Shown here piece by piece: positions 8,310-19,450 of a DNA stretch of 64,000 nucleotides. The stretch comes from Microvirga arsenatis (GTDB taxonomy: Bacteria; Pseudomonadota; Alphaproteobacteria; Rhizobiales; Beijerinckiaceae), in assembly GCF_009910705.1 (NCBI RefSeq), contig NZ_JAAAXJ010000002.1:62001-126000 (forward strand). The letters run 5' to 3'. Each line of letters begins with the position of its first letter. Position 1 is the stretch's first letter. The position numbers and the translations under genes are program-made. The notes beneath the pieces were generated by a model that was given only the letters and a program-made list of their open reading frames with translations, had not been told where the DNA came from and searched no databases.

Positions 8310-9569
8310 ATGATGAAGCGTATCGCATTGGCTGCGAGCCTGGCGCTCGCGCTTGCCGCTTGCCAGGATGATCAGCTTTCCCGTGGCTCCACGCGCCACC
8401 TTGTGCCGATCCCGGCCGCCACCATGGCTCTGATGTCCACCAAGGGCATGTCCAAGGAAGACCCGATCCTGATCCGGGCTTACAAGAAGGAATCGGAGCT
8501 GGAGATCTGGAAGCGCAGCTCCAACGGGAAGTACGCGCTCCTCAAGACCTACCCCATCTGCCGCTGGTCCGGCCAGCTCGGTCCGAAGACCCGCGAGGGC
8601 GACCGCCAGGTGCCGGAGGGCTTCTACACGGTCACCCCGGCGCAGATGAACCCGAACTCGAATTTCTATCTGTCGTTCGACACCGGCTATCCGAACGCCC
8701 TTGACCGCTCGCTCGGCCGCAACGGCGGCGACATCATGGTGCACGGCTCGTGCTCGTCGCGCGGCTGCTTCGCCATGACCGACCAGAACGTGGCCGAGAT
8801 CTACGCCATTGCCCGCGAGGCGCTCAGCGCCGGCCAGCGCGGCTTCCAGTTCCAGTCCTACCCGTTCCGGATGACCCCCGAGAACCTGGCCAAGCACCGC
8901 CTCGACCAGAACATCGCCTTCTGGAAGAACCTGAAGGAAGGCTCCGATACCTTCGAGGTCACGAAGGAAGAGGTGCGGGTCGCGGTCGGCCGCGGTCGCT
9001 ACGAGTTCAACATGGATCCCGACACGGCAGCCGCCGTGGCGCAGAAGCGGGCTCAGGACGAGCAGCAGGTTGCGGAACTCGTCGCCAAGGGCGAGAAGCC
9101 GATCAAGCTCGTCTATCATGACGGCGACACCCACGAATCCTTCCGCACCGCGCTCGCCAACGTGACCGGCGTGTCCGACAGCAAGCTTGGCTACGTGAGC
9201 CGCGTCGAGGGCATTTCCTCGGGGCCGCAGGTGATCGCCCTCAACGAAGCCGGCAAGGAGAAGCCGGAGACGCCGCCGACGGCGCTCGCCTTCGCCTCCA
9301 TGAAGGAGGTTCCGGCCTCGCAGCCCGAAACCCGCAAGGCCGTGACGGAGCAGACGGCTCCCGTTGCCGCCGCCGCGGCCTCGCAGGAGACGCCGTTCTA
9401 CAAGAGGATGTTCGGCGGCGTGGCCGACCTCTTCAGCTCCTCCTCGTCACAGCCGCCGGTCGCGGAGGCGGCCCAGGTAGCGCCCGCCGCACCGGCTGCC
9501 CCCGCCAAGCCCGTGCCGCAGAAGCGGGCCGAGGGCGCGGCGGCCGTGAAGGTGGCGAAAGCCAACTGA
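8310..9569 (+). CDS. Lipoprotein L,D-transpeptidase (YafK/YkuD-type murein enzyme)
   Basis: This 419-residue protein has a lipoprotein signal (lipobox LAAC, Cys near residue 19), so the mature protein should be membrane-anchored in the periplasm. The YkuD catalytic signature DIMVHGSCSSRGCFAM is near residues 142-157, with the nucleophilic Cys in RGC as in YafK-type enzymes. The fold region (KEGDRQVPEGFYTV-like) precedes it. After about residue 270 the protein becomes a low-complexity Ala/Pro-rich tail with no recognised domain. Start codons at 8310 and 8313 are in tandem; MKRIALAASLALALA suggests 8313 is also usable. Confidence 0.87.
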   Translation: MMKRIALAASLALALAACQDDQLSRGSTRHLVPIPAATMALMSTKGMSKEDPILIRAYKKESELEIWKRSSNGKYALLKTYPICRWSGQLGPKTREGDRQVPEGFYTVTPAQMNPNSNFYLSFDTGYPNALDRSLGRNGGDIMVHGSCSSRGCFAMTDQNVAEIYAIAREALSAGQRGFQFQSYPFRMTPENLAKHRLDQNIAFWKNLKEGSDTFEVTKEEVRVAVGRGRYEFNMDPDTAAAVAQKRAQDEQQVAELVAKGEKPIKLVYHDGDTHESFRTALANVTGVSDSKLGYVSRVEGISSGPQVIALNEAGKEKPETPPTALAFASMKEVPASQPETRKAVTEQTAPVAAAAASQETPFYKRMFGGVADLFSSSSSQPPVAEAAQVAPAAPAAPAKPVPQKRAEGAAAVKVAKAN

Positions 9570-9593
9570 TCCGCCTCACGGGCACGATATGAG

Positions 9594-9620
9594 AAAGCCC
9601 GCCTCACCGGCGGGCTTTTT
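9594..9620 (+). terminator. Intrinsic terminator after L,D-transpeptidase
   Basis: GCCCGCC (9597-9603) pairs with GGCGGGC (9609-9615) around TCACC, followed by TTTTT. It sits 25 bases after the stop codon. Confidence 0.85.
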
Positions 9621-9694
9621 GCTGCACTCTCCACCCATCTCTGACGCACCAGACCTGCCTTCTGTTCTCCGCAGGCACCGATTGAGCCCACGGG

Positions 9695-9722
9695 AAAAGC
9701 AAACGCCGCCCGATGGGCGGCG
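9695..9722 (-). terminator. Intrinsic terminator of cheY-cheZ
   Basis: Read on the minus strand, CGCCGCCC and GGGCGGCG (9722-9704) form a stem with a 3-base loop, followed by TTTGCTTTT. It lies about 30 bases after the cheZ stop codon. Confidence 0.75.
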
Positions 9723-9750
9723 CTTGAAGGCTTGGTCTGGTGTGCCGGGT

Positions 9751-10458
9751 TCACCCGAACAGGGCGTCGATGGCGTCCTGGGAGGTGCGGTTGGGATCGT
9801 TGTCGAGGGCCGGTCCGTTCAGGAGCGCTTCGTCTCCTTCCCGCTCCGGCAGCTGGAGTGCTTCCACGTCGCTGAAGCTGTCCAGGCCGCCCCAGATCTG
9901 CACCATCCGGTTCACGCGCTCCTCGATGAACTTCATCGAGCCCACGACCTTGCTGATGCGCTGGCCCGTAATGTCCTGGAAGTTGCAGGCCTCGAAGATC
10001 GTGATCACCCGGTCGGAGATCCGCTGGGCCAGTTCGGCATCCTCGCCCGCAAGGCGCGGTGCGAGTTGGCTCGTGATCTCATCGATCTCCTCGGCCGCCG
10101 TCAGGATGTTGTGGGTGGCCGCTTCCGTGCCGGAGACCACGGCACCCAGCTCGTCGGTGACGCTGGTCACCTGGCCGCCCGGCGTGCGGGAATGCAGGGT
10201 GGCGATCTCCTGCTTGGTGCGCTGGATCGACTCGGTGATGGCGTCGAGCTCTTCCTTGAGATGAAGAGCCTCGCGCAGATCGCTCTTGATCTGGTCCAGA
10301 AGGGCCTTCGAGGCCCCGCTGCTCGGCTCGAGGGCCGCATGGATAGCGGTGAGGCCGCGCATGATCTCGGCGTGACGCCGGGCCGCGACGCTCTCGCGCG
10401 ATTGAGCCAGGAGGTCGAGGCTCAAGGGGTCGAAGGAAGCAGGTGGCGGCAGGCGCAT
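9751..10458 (-). CDS. cheZ: CheZ-family protein phosphatase of CheY-P
   Basis: This 235-residue, largely helical protein dephosphorylates phospho-CheY to end the chemotaxis signal. The CheZ active-site signature FEACNFQDITGQRISKVV is near residues 157-174; the catalytic Gln is in FQD. A long helical hairpin lies before it. A short C-terminal amphipathic peptide (SQDAIDALFG), after an acidic linker, resembles the CheY-docking tail. It starts at the ATG at 10458, five bases after the cheY stop. The pair forms one unit ending at the terminator at 9695-9722. Confidence 0.92.
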   Translation of the reverse strand: MRLPPPASFDPLSLDLLAQSRESVAARRHAEIMRGLTAIHAALEPSSGASKALLDQIKSDLREALHLKEELDAITESIQRTKQEIATLHSRTPGGQVTSVTDELGAVVSGTEAATHNILTAAEEIDEITSQLAPRLAGEDAELAQRISDRVITIFEACNFQDITGQRISKVVGSMKFIEERVNRMVQIWGGLDSFSDVEALQLPEREGDEALLNGPALDNDPNRTSQDAIDALFG

Positions 10459-10463
10459 GGCGG

Positions 10464-10847
10464 CTACTCACCCAGGACGGCGGCGATCTTCGAGCGCAGG
10501 GTCTCCGCATTGAAGGGCTTGACGATGTAGTTGTTGACGCCAGCCTGCTTGGCAGCGACCACGTTCTCGGTCTTCGCCTCTGCGGTGATCATGATGAAGG
10601 GGAGGCTGTTGAGCTCCGCGTCGGCGCGCACCTTCTGCAGGAGCTCGAAGCCGGTCATGGGCGCCATGTTCCAGTCGGAGATCACCAGACCGTACTTCTT
10701 CTCCTTGAGCTTCCCGAGGGCCTCGGAGCCGTCCTTGGCCTCGTCGACGTCGTTGAAGCCGATCTGCTTCAGGAGGTTGCGGATGATGCGCAGCATCGTC
10801 TGATAATCGTCGACGATGAGCACCGGAAGAGCCGTATTCAATGCCAT
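10464..10847 (-). CDS. cheY: Chemotaxis response regulator CheY
   Basis: This 127-residue single receiver domain carries the acidic pocket Asp13-Asp14, the phosphoacceptor Asp58 (VISDWNMAP), Thr88 and Lys110 (IVKPF). NMAPMTGFELL after the Asp and the Phe after KP are typical of chemotaxis CheY rather than other single-domain regulators. There is no output domain. It is followed at once by cheZ, so the kinase output and its sink are co-expressed. No cheA, cheW or flagellar gene is present in the window. Confidence 0.95.
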   Translation of the reverse strand: MALNTALPVLIVDDYQTMLRIIRNLLKQIGFNDVDEAKDGSEALGKLKEKKYGLVISDWNMAPMTGFELLQKVRADAELNSLPFIMITAEAKTENVVAAKQAGVNNYIVKPFNAETLRSKIAAVLGE

Positions 10848-11005
10848 AATGTTTCAGTCCGTTGAGTAAGGTGGAGACCGAGGCAGGATCATGCCCCATA
10901 TCTCTTCAGAAAAGGTTGCAACCTCACTCTACGGAACCATGCTTGCGCGATGCTTGCATGGCTGGGAACGGCCCGCCGAGCCGATCCACTCTTGGATCCG
11001 ATGCT

Positions 11006-12628
11006 TCAGTGCCGCAGGCCTGGGGCCTCCTGCCCGGTGCGTGCCACGTATTCGGTGTAGCCGCCGCCATACTGGTGGATGCCCTCCGGCGTGAGTTCCA
11101 GGACCCGGTTGGACAGGGCGCTGAGGAAGTGGCGGTCGTGGGAGACAAAGAGCATGGTGCCCTCGTACTTGGACAGCGCCTCGATCAGCATCTCCTTCGT
11201 CGCCATGTCCAGATGGTTCGTGGGCTCGTCGAGAACCAAGAAATTCGGCGGGTCGTAGAGCATCTTCGCCATGACGAGGCGCGCCTTCTCGCCGCCCGAG
11301 AGCACCCGGCACTTCTTCTCCGCGTCGTCGCCCGAGAAGCCGAAGCAGCCGGCAAGCGTGCGCAAGGAGCCCTGCCCGGCCTGCGGGAAGGAATCCTCCA
11401 AGAACTCGAACACCGTGCGGTCGCCGTCCAGCACCTCCATGGCGTGCTGGGCGAAATAGCCCATCTTCACGCTGGCGCCGATGGTGACGGATCCCTCGTC
11501 GGGCGCGGCGGCCCCCGTCACGAGCTTCAGGAGCGTTGACTTGCCTGCGCCGTTGATGCCCATGACGCACCAGCGCTCCTTGCGGCGCACCCCGAAATCC
11601 AATCCCTCGTAGATGCTGCGGCTGCCATAGCGCTTGTGGACGTTCTTCAGGACGACCACGTCGTCGCCCGAGCGCGGGGCCGGCAGGAACTCGAAGGCCA
11701 CGGATTGCCGGCGCTTGGGCGGCTCCACGCGGTCGATCTTCTCCAGCTTCTTCACCCGGCTCTGCACCTGCGCCGCATGGGAGGCGCGCGCCTTGAAGCG
11801 TTCGATGAACTTGATCTCCTTGGCGAGCATCGCCTGCTGGCGCTCGTACTGGGCCTGCTGCTGCTGCTCGCTGAGCGCGCGCTGCTGCTCGTAGAACTCG
11901 TAGTCGCCGGAATAGGTGGTGAGCGCGCCGCCGTCGATCTCGATGATCTTGTTGACGATGCGGTTCATGAAGGCGCGGTCGTGCGAGGTCATCAGCAGCG
12001 CGCCGTCATAGCCCTTGAGGAAGTCCTCAAGCCAGATGAGGCTCTCGATGTCGAGATGGTTGCTCGGCTCGTCGAGGAGCATCACGTCGGGGCGCATGAG
12101 CAGGATGCGGGCGAGCGCCACGCGCATCTTCCAGCCGCCGGACAGGGCGCCCACGTCACCGTCCATCATCTCCTGGGAGAAGCCCAGCCCCGCCAGCACC
12201 TCGCGCGCCCGGCCTTCCAGCGAATAGCCGTCGAGCTCCTCGTAGCGTGCCTGCACCTCGCCGTAGCGCTCGATGATGGTGTCGAGCTCGCCCGCCCTCT
12301 CTGGATCGACCATGGCGGCCTCCAGCGCACGCAGCTCCGCCGCCACGGCGCTCACGGGTCCTGCGCCCTCCATCACCTCGGCGACGGAGCTGCGGCCCGC
12401 CATCTCGCCCACATCCTGGCTGAAATAGCCGATGGTGATCCCGCGATCGACGGAGATCTGCCCCTCGTCCGGCTGCTCCTCCCGGGTGATCATGCGAAAG
12501 AGCGTGGTCTTGCCCGCGCCGTTGGGGCCGACCAGGCCGATTTTCTCCCCCTTCTGGAGCGTGCCCGAGGCCTCGATGAAGAGGATCCGGTGGCTGTTCT
12601 GCTTGCTGACGTTCTCGATGCGAATCAT
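11006..12628 (-). CDS. ABC-F family ATP-binding protein
   Basis: This 540-residue protein has two ABC ATPase domains and no membrane domain, the hallmark of ABC-F proteins that act on ribosomes. Walker A motifs are LVGPNGAGKTTLFR and GINGAGKSTLLK. Signatures are LSGGWKMRVALARILL and LSGGEKARLVMAKML. Walker B motifs are DEPSNHLD and DEPTNHLD. A charged interdomain linker (about residues 245-310) matches the P-site tRNA interaction region. It resembles the YheS/Uup/EttA branch; the exact subfamily is not resolved. It lies downstream of secA on the same strand, separated by a hairpin terminator. Confidence 0.92.
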   Translation of the reverse strand: MIRIENVSKQNSHRILFIEASGTLQKGEKIGLVGPNGAGKTTLFRMITREEQPDEGQISVDRGITIGYFSQDVGEMAGRSSVAEVMEGAGPVSAVAAELRALEAAMVDPERAGELDTIIERYGEVQARYEELDGYSLEGRAREVLAGLGFSQEMMDGDVGALSGGWKMRVALARILLMRPDVMLLDEPSNHLDIESLIWLEDFLKGYDGALLMTSHDRAFMNRIVNKIIEIDGGALTTYSGDYEFYEQQRALSEQQQQAQYERQQAMLAKEIKFIERFKARASHAAQVQSRVKKLEKIDRVEPPKRRQSVAFEFLPAPRSGDDVVVLKNVHKRYGSRSIYEGLDFGVRRKERWCVMGINGAGKSTLLKLVTGAAAPDEGSVTIGASVKMGYFAQHAMEVLDGDRTVFEFLEDSFPQAGQGSLRTLAGCFGFSGDDAEKKCRVLSGGEKARLVMAKMLYDPPNFLVLDEPTNHLDMATKEMLIEALSKYEGTMLFVSHDRHFLSALSNRVLELTPEGIHQYGGGYTEYVARTGQEAPGLRH

Positions 12629-12683
12629 GGATCTTTGAGGCTTGAAAAGGTGACGACGGCCTTATGGCACGGGCGGCGTAGCA

Positions 12684-12709
12684 AAAGCCCGGCCACGGGG
12701 CCGGGCTTT
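12684..12709. terminator. Bidirectional hairpin terminator between secA and ABC-F gene
   Basis: AAAGCCCGGCC (12684-12694) pairs with GGCCGGGCTTT (12699-12709) around ACGG, an 11-bp stem. It lies 28 bases after the secA stop read on the minus strand. The tail has only three to four Ts. Confidence 0.7.
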
Positions 12710-12736
12710 GCATGAGGCGGTTCAGATTGTGGCGGC

Positions 12737-15550
<2,814 letters not shown>

Positions 15551-15799
15551 CGGGAGCCTTCGAAATTCCGTAAAGAGACAAGGGGCGTTTGCGCCGCCTT
15601 ATAGACCTAATCATGCCAGAGTGCATCTTAAAGCCTGTGCCGTCAGTGGCGCAGGCCCGAGCCCTGCCCGGAAGGGTCGTTCAAGACCCCGCGAGCGGCG
15701 ATGCTGTGACATAAATATGCCATCACTTGCAAACGTAAACACATTCCGCCATCTGATCGTCGCTGTCCGTGGGCGACCACGCTCACCAGAGGAAACCCA

Positions 15800-16702
15800 A
15801 TGTCCCGCTCACTTACGCTCCGGAAGAGCCTTCTGACCCTCGGCGCCGCCCTGCCGCTCCTGGCCGGCGCCGCCCTCGCCCAGACCCCCGCTCCCTCCTC
15901 GGCCCCCGCCACCTCGCCGGCGGCCGTTCCCGCCGTGGACCCCGCCAAGGTGGTGGCCCGCGTCAACGGCATCGAGATCACGGAGGGGGATCTCGCCATC
16001 GCGGCCGAGGACGCAGCCCTGCAGATGCCGAACGTGCCCGACGAGCAGAAGCGCGAGCTGCTCACCGGCTACCTGATCGACCTGAAGCTCGGCGCCAAGG
16101 CCGCCGAGGCGGCCAAGGTCGGCAACGGGGCCGAATTCGCCCGCAAGCTCGCCTACAACCGGGACAAGACCCTGCTCGACGCCTATCTCGACCAGGAGGC
16201 CAAGAAGGCCGTGACTCCGGAGGCCGCCCGCAAGCTCTACGACGAGACGGTCAAGAGCATCCCGGCCGAACAGGAGGTCCGTGCCCGTCATATCCTCGTG
16301 GAGAACGAGGACGAGGCGAAGAAGATCGCCACCCGCGTGAAGGGCGGCGAGGACTTCGCCAAGGTGGCCGGCGAGGTCTCCAAGGACCCCGGCTCGAAGA
16401 CCGACGGCGGCGACCTCGGCTTCTTCACCAAGGACCGCATGGTCGAGCCCTTCGCCGAGGCTGCCTTCAAGCTCGAGCCCGGCCAGATCTCCGAGCCGGT
16501 GAAGAGCCAGTTCGGCTGGCACGTGATCAAGGTCGAGGAGAAGCGCACCAAGCCGGCGCCGAGCTTCGAGGAGACGAAGGACCAGGTGGAGACCTACCTC
16601 GCCCGCAAGGCGCAGCAGGACCTGATCCTCGGCCTGCGCAAGAACGCCAAGATCGAGCGCCTGGACGACAAGGGCAACCTCGTCGAGCAGAAGCAGCAGT
16701 AA
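15800..16702 (+). CDS. Periplasmic parvulin-type peptidyl-prolyl isomerase
   Basis: This 300-residue protein has a Sec signal peptide (cleavage near GAALAQ), a Pro/Ala linker, a SurA/PrsA-like N-terminal helical chaperone domain and a PpiC rotamase domain. The PpiC domain starts at VRARHILVENEDEAKKI and includes GGDLGFFTKDRMVEPFAEAAF and FGWHVIKVEEK. It assists folding of exported proteins, which fits its place opposite secA. It starts at the ATG at 15800 behind CAGAGGAAACCCA. An intrinsic terminator follows. Confidence 0.94.
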   Translation: MSRSLTLRKSLLTLGAALPLLAGAALAQTPAPSSAPATSPAAVPAVDPAKVVARVNGIEITEGDLAIAAEDAALQMPNVPDEQKRELLTGYLIDLKLGAKAAEAAKVGNGAEFARKLAYNRDKTLLDAYLDQEAKKAVTPEAARKLYDETVKSIPAEQEVRARHILVENEDEAKKIATRVKGGEDFAKVAGEVSKDPGSKTDGGDLGFFTKDRMVEPFAEAAFKLEPGQISEPVKSQFGWHVIKVEEKRTKPAPSFEETKDQVETYLARKAQQDLILGLRKNAKIERLDDKGNLVEQKQQ

Positions 16703-16726
16703 GCTTTTAAGGTTTTGGGCAAGTTC

Positions 16727-16752
16727 AAGGGCAGCCTAGGGGCTGCCCTTTT
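16727..16752 (+). terminator. Intrinsic terminator after parvulin foldase
   Basis: AAGGGCAGCC (16727-16736) pairs with GGCTGCCCTT (16741-16750) around TAGG, followed by TTTTC. It lies 24 bases after the stop codon. Confidence 0.85.
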
Positions 16753-16771
16753 CATTTACCTGCCGCTCCAC

Positions 16772-16902
16772 TGTCATCCCCGCGAAGGCGGGGATCCATA
16801 AGCACGACGGTCGAACGTGAAACACCAGGGCAGCCGCTTCGCTTGCCCTGCGACGTTAGTGTTTATGGATTCCGGGCTCCGCTAGCGGAGCCCGGAATGA
16901 CA
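16772..16902. repeat. B-type long palindromic intergenic element
   Basis: This about 131-bp element has ends TGTCAT and ATGACA. It has nested inverted arms GGATCCATAA (left) and TTATGGATTCC (right), and hairpins TCCCCGCGAAGGCGGGGA, CAGGGCA...TTGCCCTG and GGGCTCCGCTAGCGGAGCCC. The layout recalls a MITE-like or REP-type element. No transposase is nearby and only one full copy is in the window. A short related hairpin is at 50230-50263. Confidence 0.6.
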
Positions 16903-16913
16903 GTGCGGAGGAA

Positions 16914-17126
16914 TCACTTGTTCTTCCGGCCCACCCGGCCCGGATCGACGCCGCCTTCCCGGTTGGTCTGGTTCTCGACATCGCCCTGAAAGGTGGAGCC
17001 GCCGTCGAGATCGCGCGGATCCTCGCCGCTCATGGTCGTGCCCTTCGAACGCCCGATGCCCGGATCGACTTCCAAATCGCTGCGGGGGCGCTGCTGCGGT
17101 TGGGTCTTGGGATGCTTGCCTGTCAC
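16914..17126 (-). CDS. Small hydrophilic hypothetical protein, 70 residues
   Basis: Translation begins at the GTG at 17126, six bases behind AAAGGAGG, one of the strongest ribosome binding sites in the window. The protein is polar and rich in Gly, Asp, Arg and Gln (for example SKGTTMSGEDPRDLDGG) and looks disordered. I recognise no domain. It is convergent with the foldase gene, and its stop lies 11 bases from the B-type repeat. The ribosome binding site and natural composition support a real gene. Confidence 0.65.
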   Translation of the reverse strand: MTGKHPKTQPQQRPRSDLEVDPGIGRSKGTTMSGEDPRDLDGGSTFQGDVENQTNREGGVDPGRVGRKNK

Positions 17127-17291
17127 GGGAGGCCTCCTTTGCTGTCGGACCGGGTCAACGGCAGGGCCGGGGCGTCGTTCCGCGCCTGCGACAAGGCCCT
17201 TCGGTGAAGCTTGCACTTGACAAGAACCCTTAAAAAACCGCAGGTCGCGCTCGCAACGTCATATCTCCACAGCCTCTCCTCCGGGTGTCCC

Positions 17292-18533
17292 ATGTCCAAG
17301 ACCGTGTCGCCGCTTGCGCCCAAGTCGACCCCGACGCTTCCCGCTCTCGAGGGCGTCAGGATCGCGACGGCAGAGGCCGGCATCCGGTACAAGAACCGCA
17401 CGGACGTGCTCTACGTGACCCTGCCCAAGGACACGGCGGTGGCCGGCGTCTTCACCCGCTCCAAGTGCCCCTCGGCCCCGGTGGACTGGTGCCGCAAGAA
17501 CTTAGGCAAGGGCACGGCGCGGGCGCTGGTGGTGAACTCGGGCAACGCCAACGCCTTCACCGGCAAGAAGGGCGCCGAGGCCGTGAAGCTCACCGCCGAC
17601 ATCGCCGCCGAAGCGGCGGGCTGCCGCGCGTCCCAGGTGTTCATCGCCTCCACCGGCGTCATCGGCGAGCCGCTCGACGCCACGAAGTTCCAGGGCGTTC
17701 TGGAGGCCTGCGAGAAGAAGGCGAAGCCCACCGCCTGGCTCGATGCCGCCCGGGCGATCATGACCACCGACACCTTCCCGAAGGTGGCGACCCGCACCGC
17801 CACCATCGGCGGCGTTCCGGTCACGATCAACGGCATCGCCAAGGGCGCCGGCATGATCGCCCCCGACATGGCGACCATGCTCTCCTTCGTGTTCACCGAT
17901 GCGCCCATCGCGGCCCCCGTTCTGCAGGCCCTGCTCAAGAAGGGCGCCGACAAGAGCTTCAACTGCGTGACGGTGGACAGCGACACCTCCACCTCCGACA
18001 CGCTGCTCTTCTTTGCCACGGGCACCGCCGCCGCCAGGGGGGCGCCTTCGATCTCCCTGCCGAGCGACCGGCGCCTCAAGGAATTCCGGGCGGCGCTCGA
18101 GAGCCTGCTCTGCGACCTTGCCCAGCAGGTCGCCCGCGACGGCGAGGGCGCGCGCAAGTTCGTGACCGTGAAGGTGACCGGCGCCACGGGCGCGACCTCG
18201 GCCAAGCGCATCGCGATGGCCATCGCCAACTCCCCGCTGGTGAAGACCGCGGTGGCCGGCGAGGACGCCAACTGGGGCCGCGTGGTGATGGCCGTGGGCA
18301 AGGCGGGCGAGCCCGCCGAGCGGGACAAGCTCGCCATCTGGTTCGGCGACATCCGGGTGGCGGTGAAGGGCGCCCGCGATCCGGAGTACAGCGAGGAGAG
18401 GACCTCCGCCTACATGAAGGGCGACGAGATCACGATCCGCGTGGATCTCGGCCTCGGCCGCGGCGAGGCCACCGCCTGGACCTGCGACCTCACCAAGGCC
18501 TACGTGGAGATCAACGGCGACTACCGGAGCTGA
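17292..18533 (+). CDS. argJ: Bifunctional glutamate N-acetyltransferase / amino-acid acetyltransferase ArgJ
   Basis: This 413-residue enzyme recycles the acetyl group from N-acetylornithine to glutamate in arginine synthesis. The autocatalytic cleavage site is Ala194-Thr195 in [14 protein letters not shown], where Thr becomes the nucleophile of the beta chain. The segments [11 protein letters not shown] and [17 protein letters not shown] are characteristic. I chose the ATG at 17292 because the family begins with a short tail before [12 protein letters not shown]. The secA, foldase, argJ, mutT order is a familiar one. Confidence 0.97.
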   Translation: MSKTVSPLAPKSTPTLPALEGVRIATAEAGIRYKNRTDVLYVTLPKDTAVAGVFTRSKCPSAPVDWCRKNLGKGTARALVVNSGNANAFTGKKGAEAVKLTADIAAEAAGCRASQVFIASTGVIGEPLDATKFQGVLEACEKKAKPTAWLDAARAIMTTDTFPKVATRTATIGGVPVTINGIAKGAGMIAPDMATMLSFVFTDAPIAAPVLQALLKKGADKSFNCVTVDSDTSTSDTLLFFATGTAAARGAPSISLPSDRRLKEFRAALESLLCDLAQQVARDGEGARKFVTVKVTGATGATSAKRIAMAIANSPLVKTAVAGEDANWGRVVMAVGKAGEPAERDKLAIWFGDIRVAVKGARDPEYSEERTSAYMKGDEITIRVDLGLGRGEATAWTCDLTKAYVEINGDYRS

Positions 18534-18917
18534 TCAGAAGCTTGGAACAACAGTGATCTTCCGTTTAACGGAAACCTTCATCGGACCTCCATACTGATCC
18601 TTGCCGATGTAGGTATAGGTGAACTCATCAGGTCCTTGATAGCCAGGCTTGGCGACGTAAACAGGTCTCAAGTTCTGCACGCTAGCCCGGCCGGTTTTGG
18701 GCTGCTGAGTGATTTGCACATCTTCGATGGCCCCGGGAACGCCACTGACGCCGAATCCACAGCCTGTTCCTGCCTTGACTGTCAGCGGCACCTCGATTTC
18801 TGCAAGGTTGCCGGGAATGATGAATGCTGGTCCTTTGCACTCGGCCCGGGCGACACCGGCAAATCCCATGACCGCACCGCAGAGTGCAGCCGCCCCCATC
18901 CTGATCCTCGAAACCAT
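18534..18917 (-). CDS. Secreted hypothetical protein with Ig-like fold
   Basis: This 127-residue protein has a signal peptide (MVSRIRMGAAALCGAVMG..., cleavage near ARAEC). Its mature region contains a beta-rich YVAKPGYQGPDEFTYTYIG segment. That segment recurs in small exported alphaproteobacterial proteins with a Big/Ig-like fold. Cysteines at about residues 27 and 53 may form a disulphide. Function is unknown. It lies convergent to argJ with no gap, and its start overlaps an imperfect inverted repeat (ATAAC...GTTAT, 18915-18936) that may be regulatory. Confidence 0.7.
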   Translation of the reverse strand: MVSRIRMGAAALCGAVMGFAGVARAECKGPAFIIPGNLAEIEVPLTVKAGTGCGFGVSGVPGAIEDVQITQQPKTGRASVQNLRPVYVAKPGYQGPDEFTYTYIGKDQYGGPMKVSVKRKITVVPSF

Positions 18918-19019
18918 AACATGCACCCATGCGTTATGTTGCAGCATTAACATACATGATGATCTTTGCCTGACTAGTCGTGTTGCGTTTGCCCGCAAGT
19001 CTTGAGAAGGAGTGAAGCC

Positions 19020-19442
19020 ATGACCCGTGCTCCATTTCCTCTCAAGCTCACCCTCGTCGTTGCCGTCGCCCTGATCGACGCGGATAACCGCATCCTCCTG
19101 GCCCAGCGACCCGAAGGGAAGCAGCTCGCGGGCCTGTGGGAGTTTCCCGGCGGAAAGGTCGAGCCGGGCGAGCGGCCGGAAGAGACGCTGATCCGGGAGC
19201 TCTCCGAGGAGCTCGGGATCGCCGTGAAGGAGCCCTGCCTCGCGCCGCTCACCTTCGCGAGCTATCCCTACGAGACCTTCCACCTGCTCATGCCGCTCTA
19301 TGTCTGCCGGCGCTGGGAGGGCTTCGTGCAGCCGCTCGAAGGGCAGGCGCTCAAATGGGTGAAGGCGGGGGAGCTGCGCCACTACCCCATGCCGCCGGCG
19401 GACGAGCCGCTGATTCCCTTCCTCGTCGATCTCCTGGTCTGA
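19020..19442 (+). CDS. mutT: 8-oxo-dGTP diphosphatase MutT
   Basis: This 140-residue Nudix hydrolase removes oxidised dGTP from the nucleotide pool. The Nudix box spans residues 44-67 (GGKVEPGERPEE, then REL-SEELGI) with all catalytic Glu residues present. LAQRPEGKQLAGLWEFPGG is typical of MutT. The ATG at 19020 has AAGGAG eight bases upstream and is preferred to the start at 19002. The EamA transporter follows after eight bases and is probably co-transcribed. Confidence 0.93.
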   Translation: MTRAPFPLKLTLVVAVALIDADNRILLAQRPEGKQLAGLWEFPGGKVEPGERPEETLIRELSEELGIAVKEPCLAPLTFASYPYETFHLLMPLYVCRRWEGFVQPLEGQALKWVKAGELRHYPMPPADEPLIPFLVDLLV

Positions 19443-19450
19443 GGTCGCGC

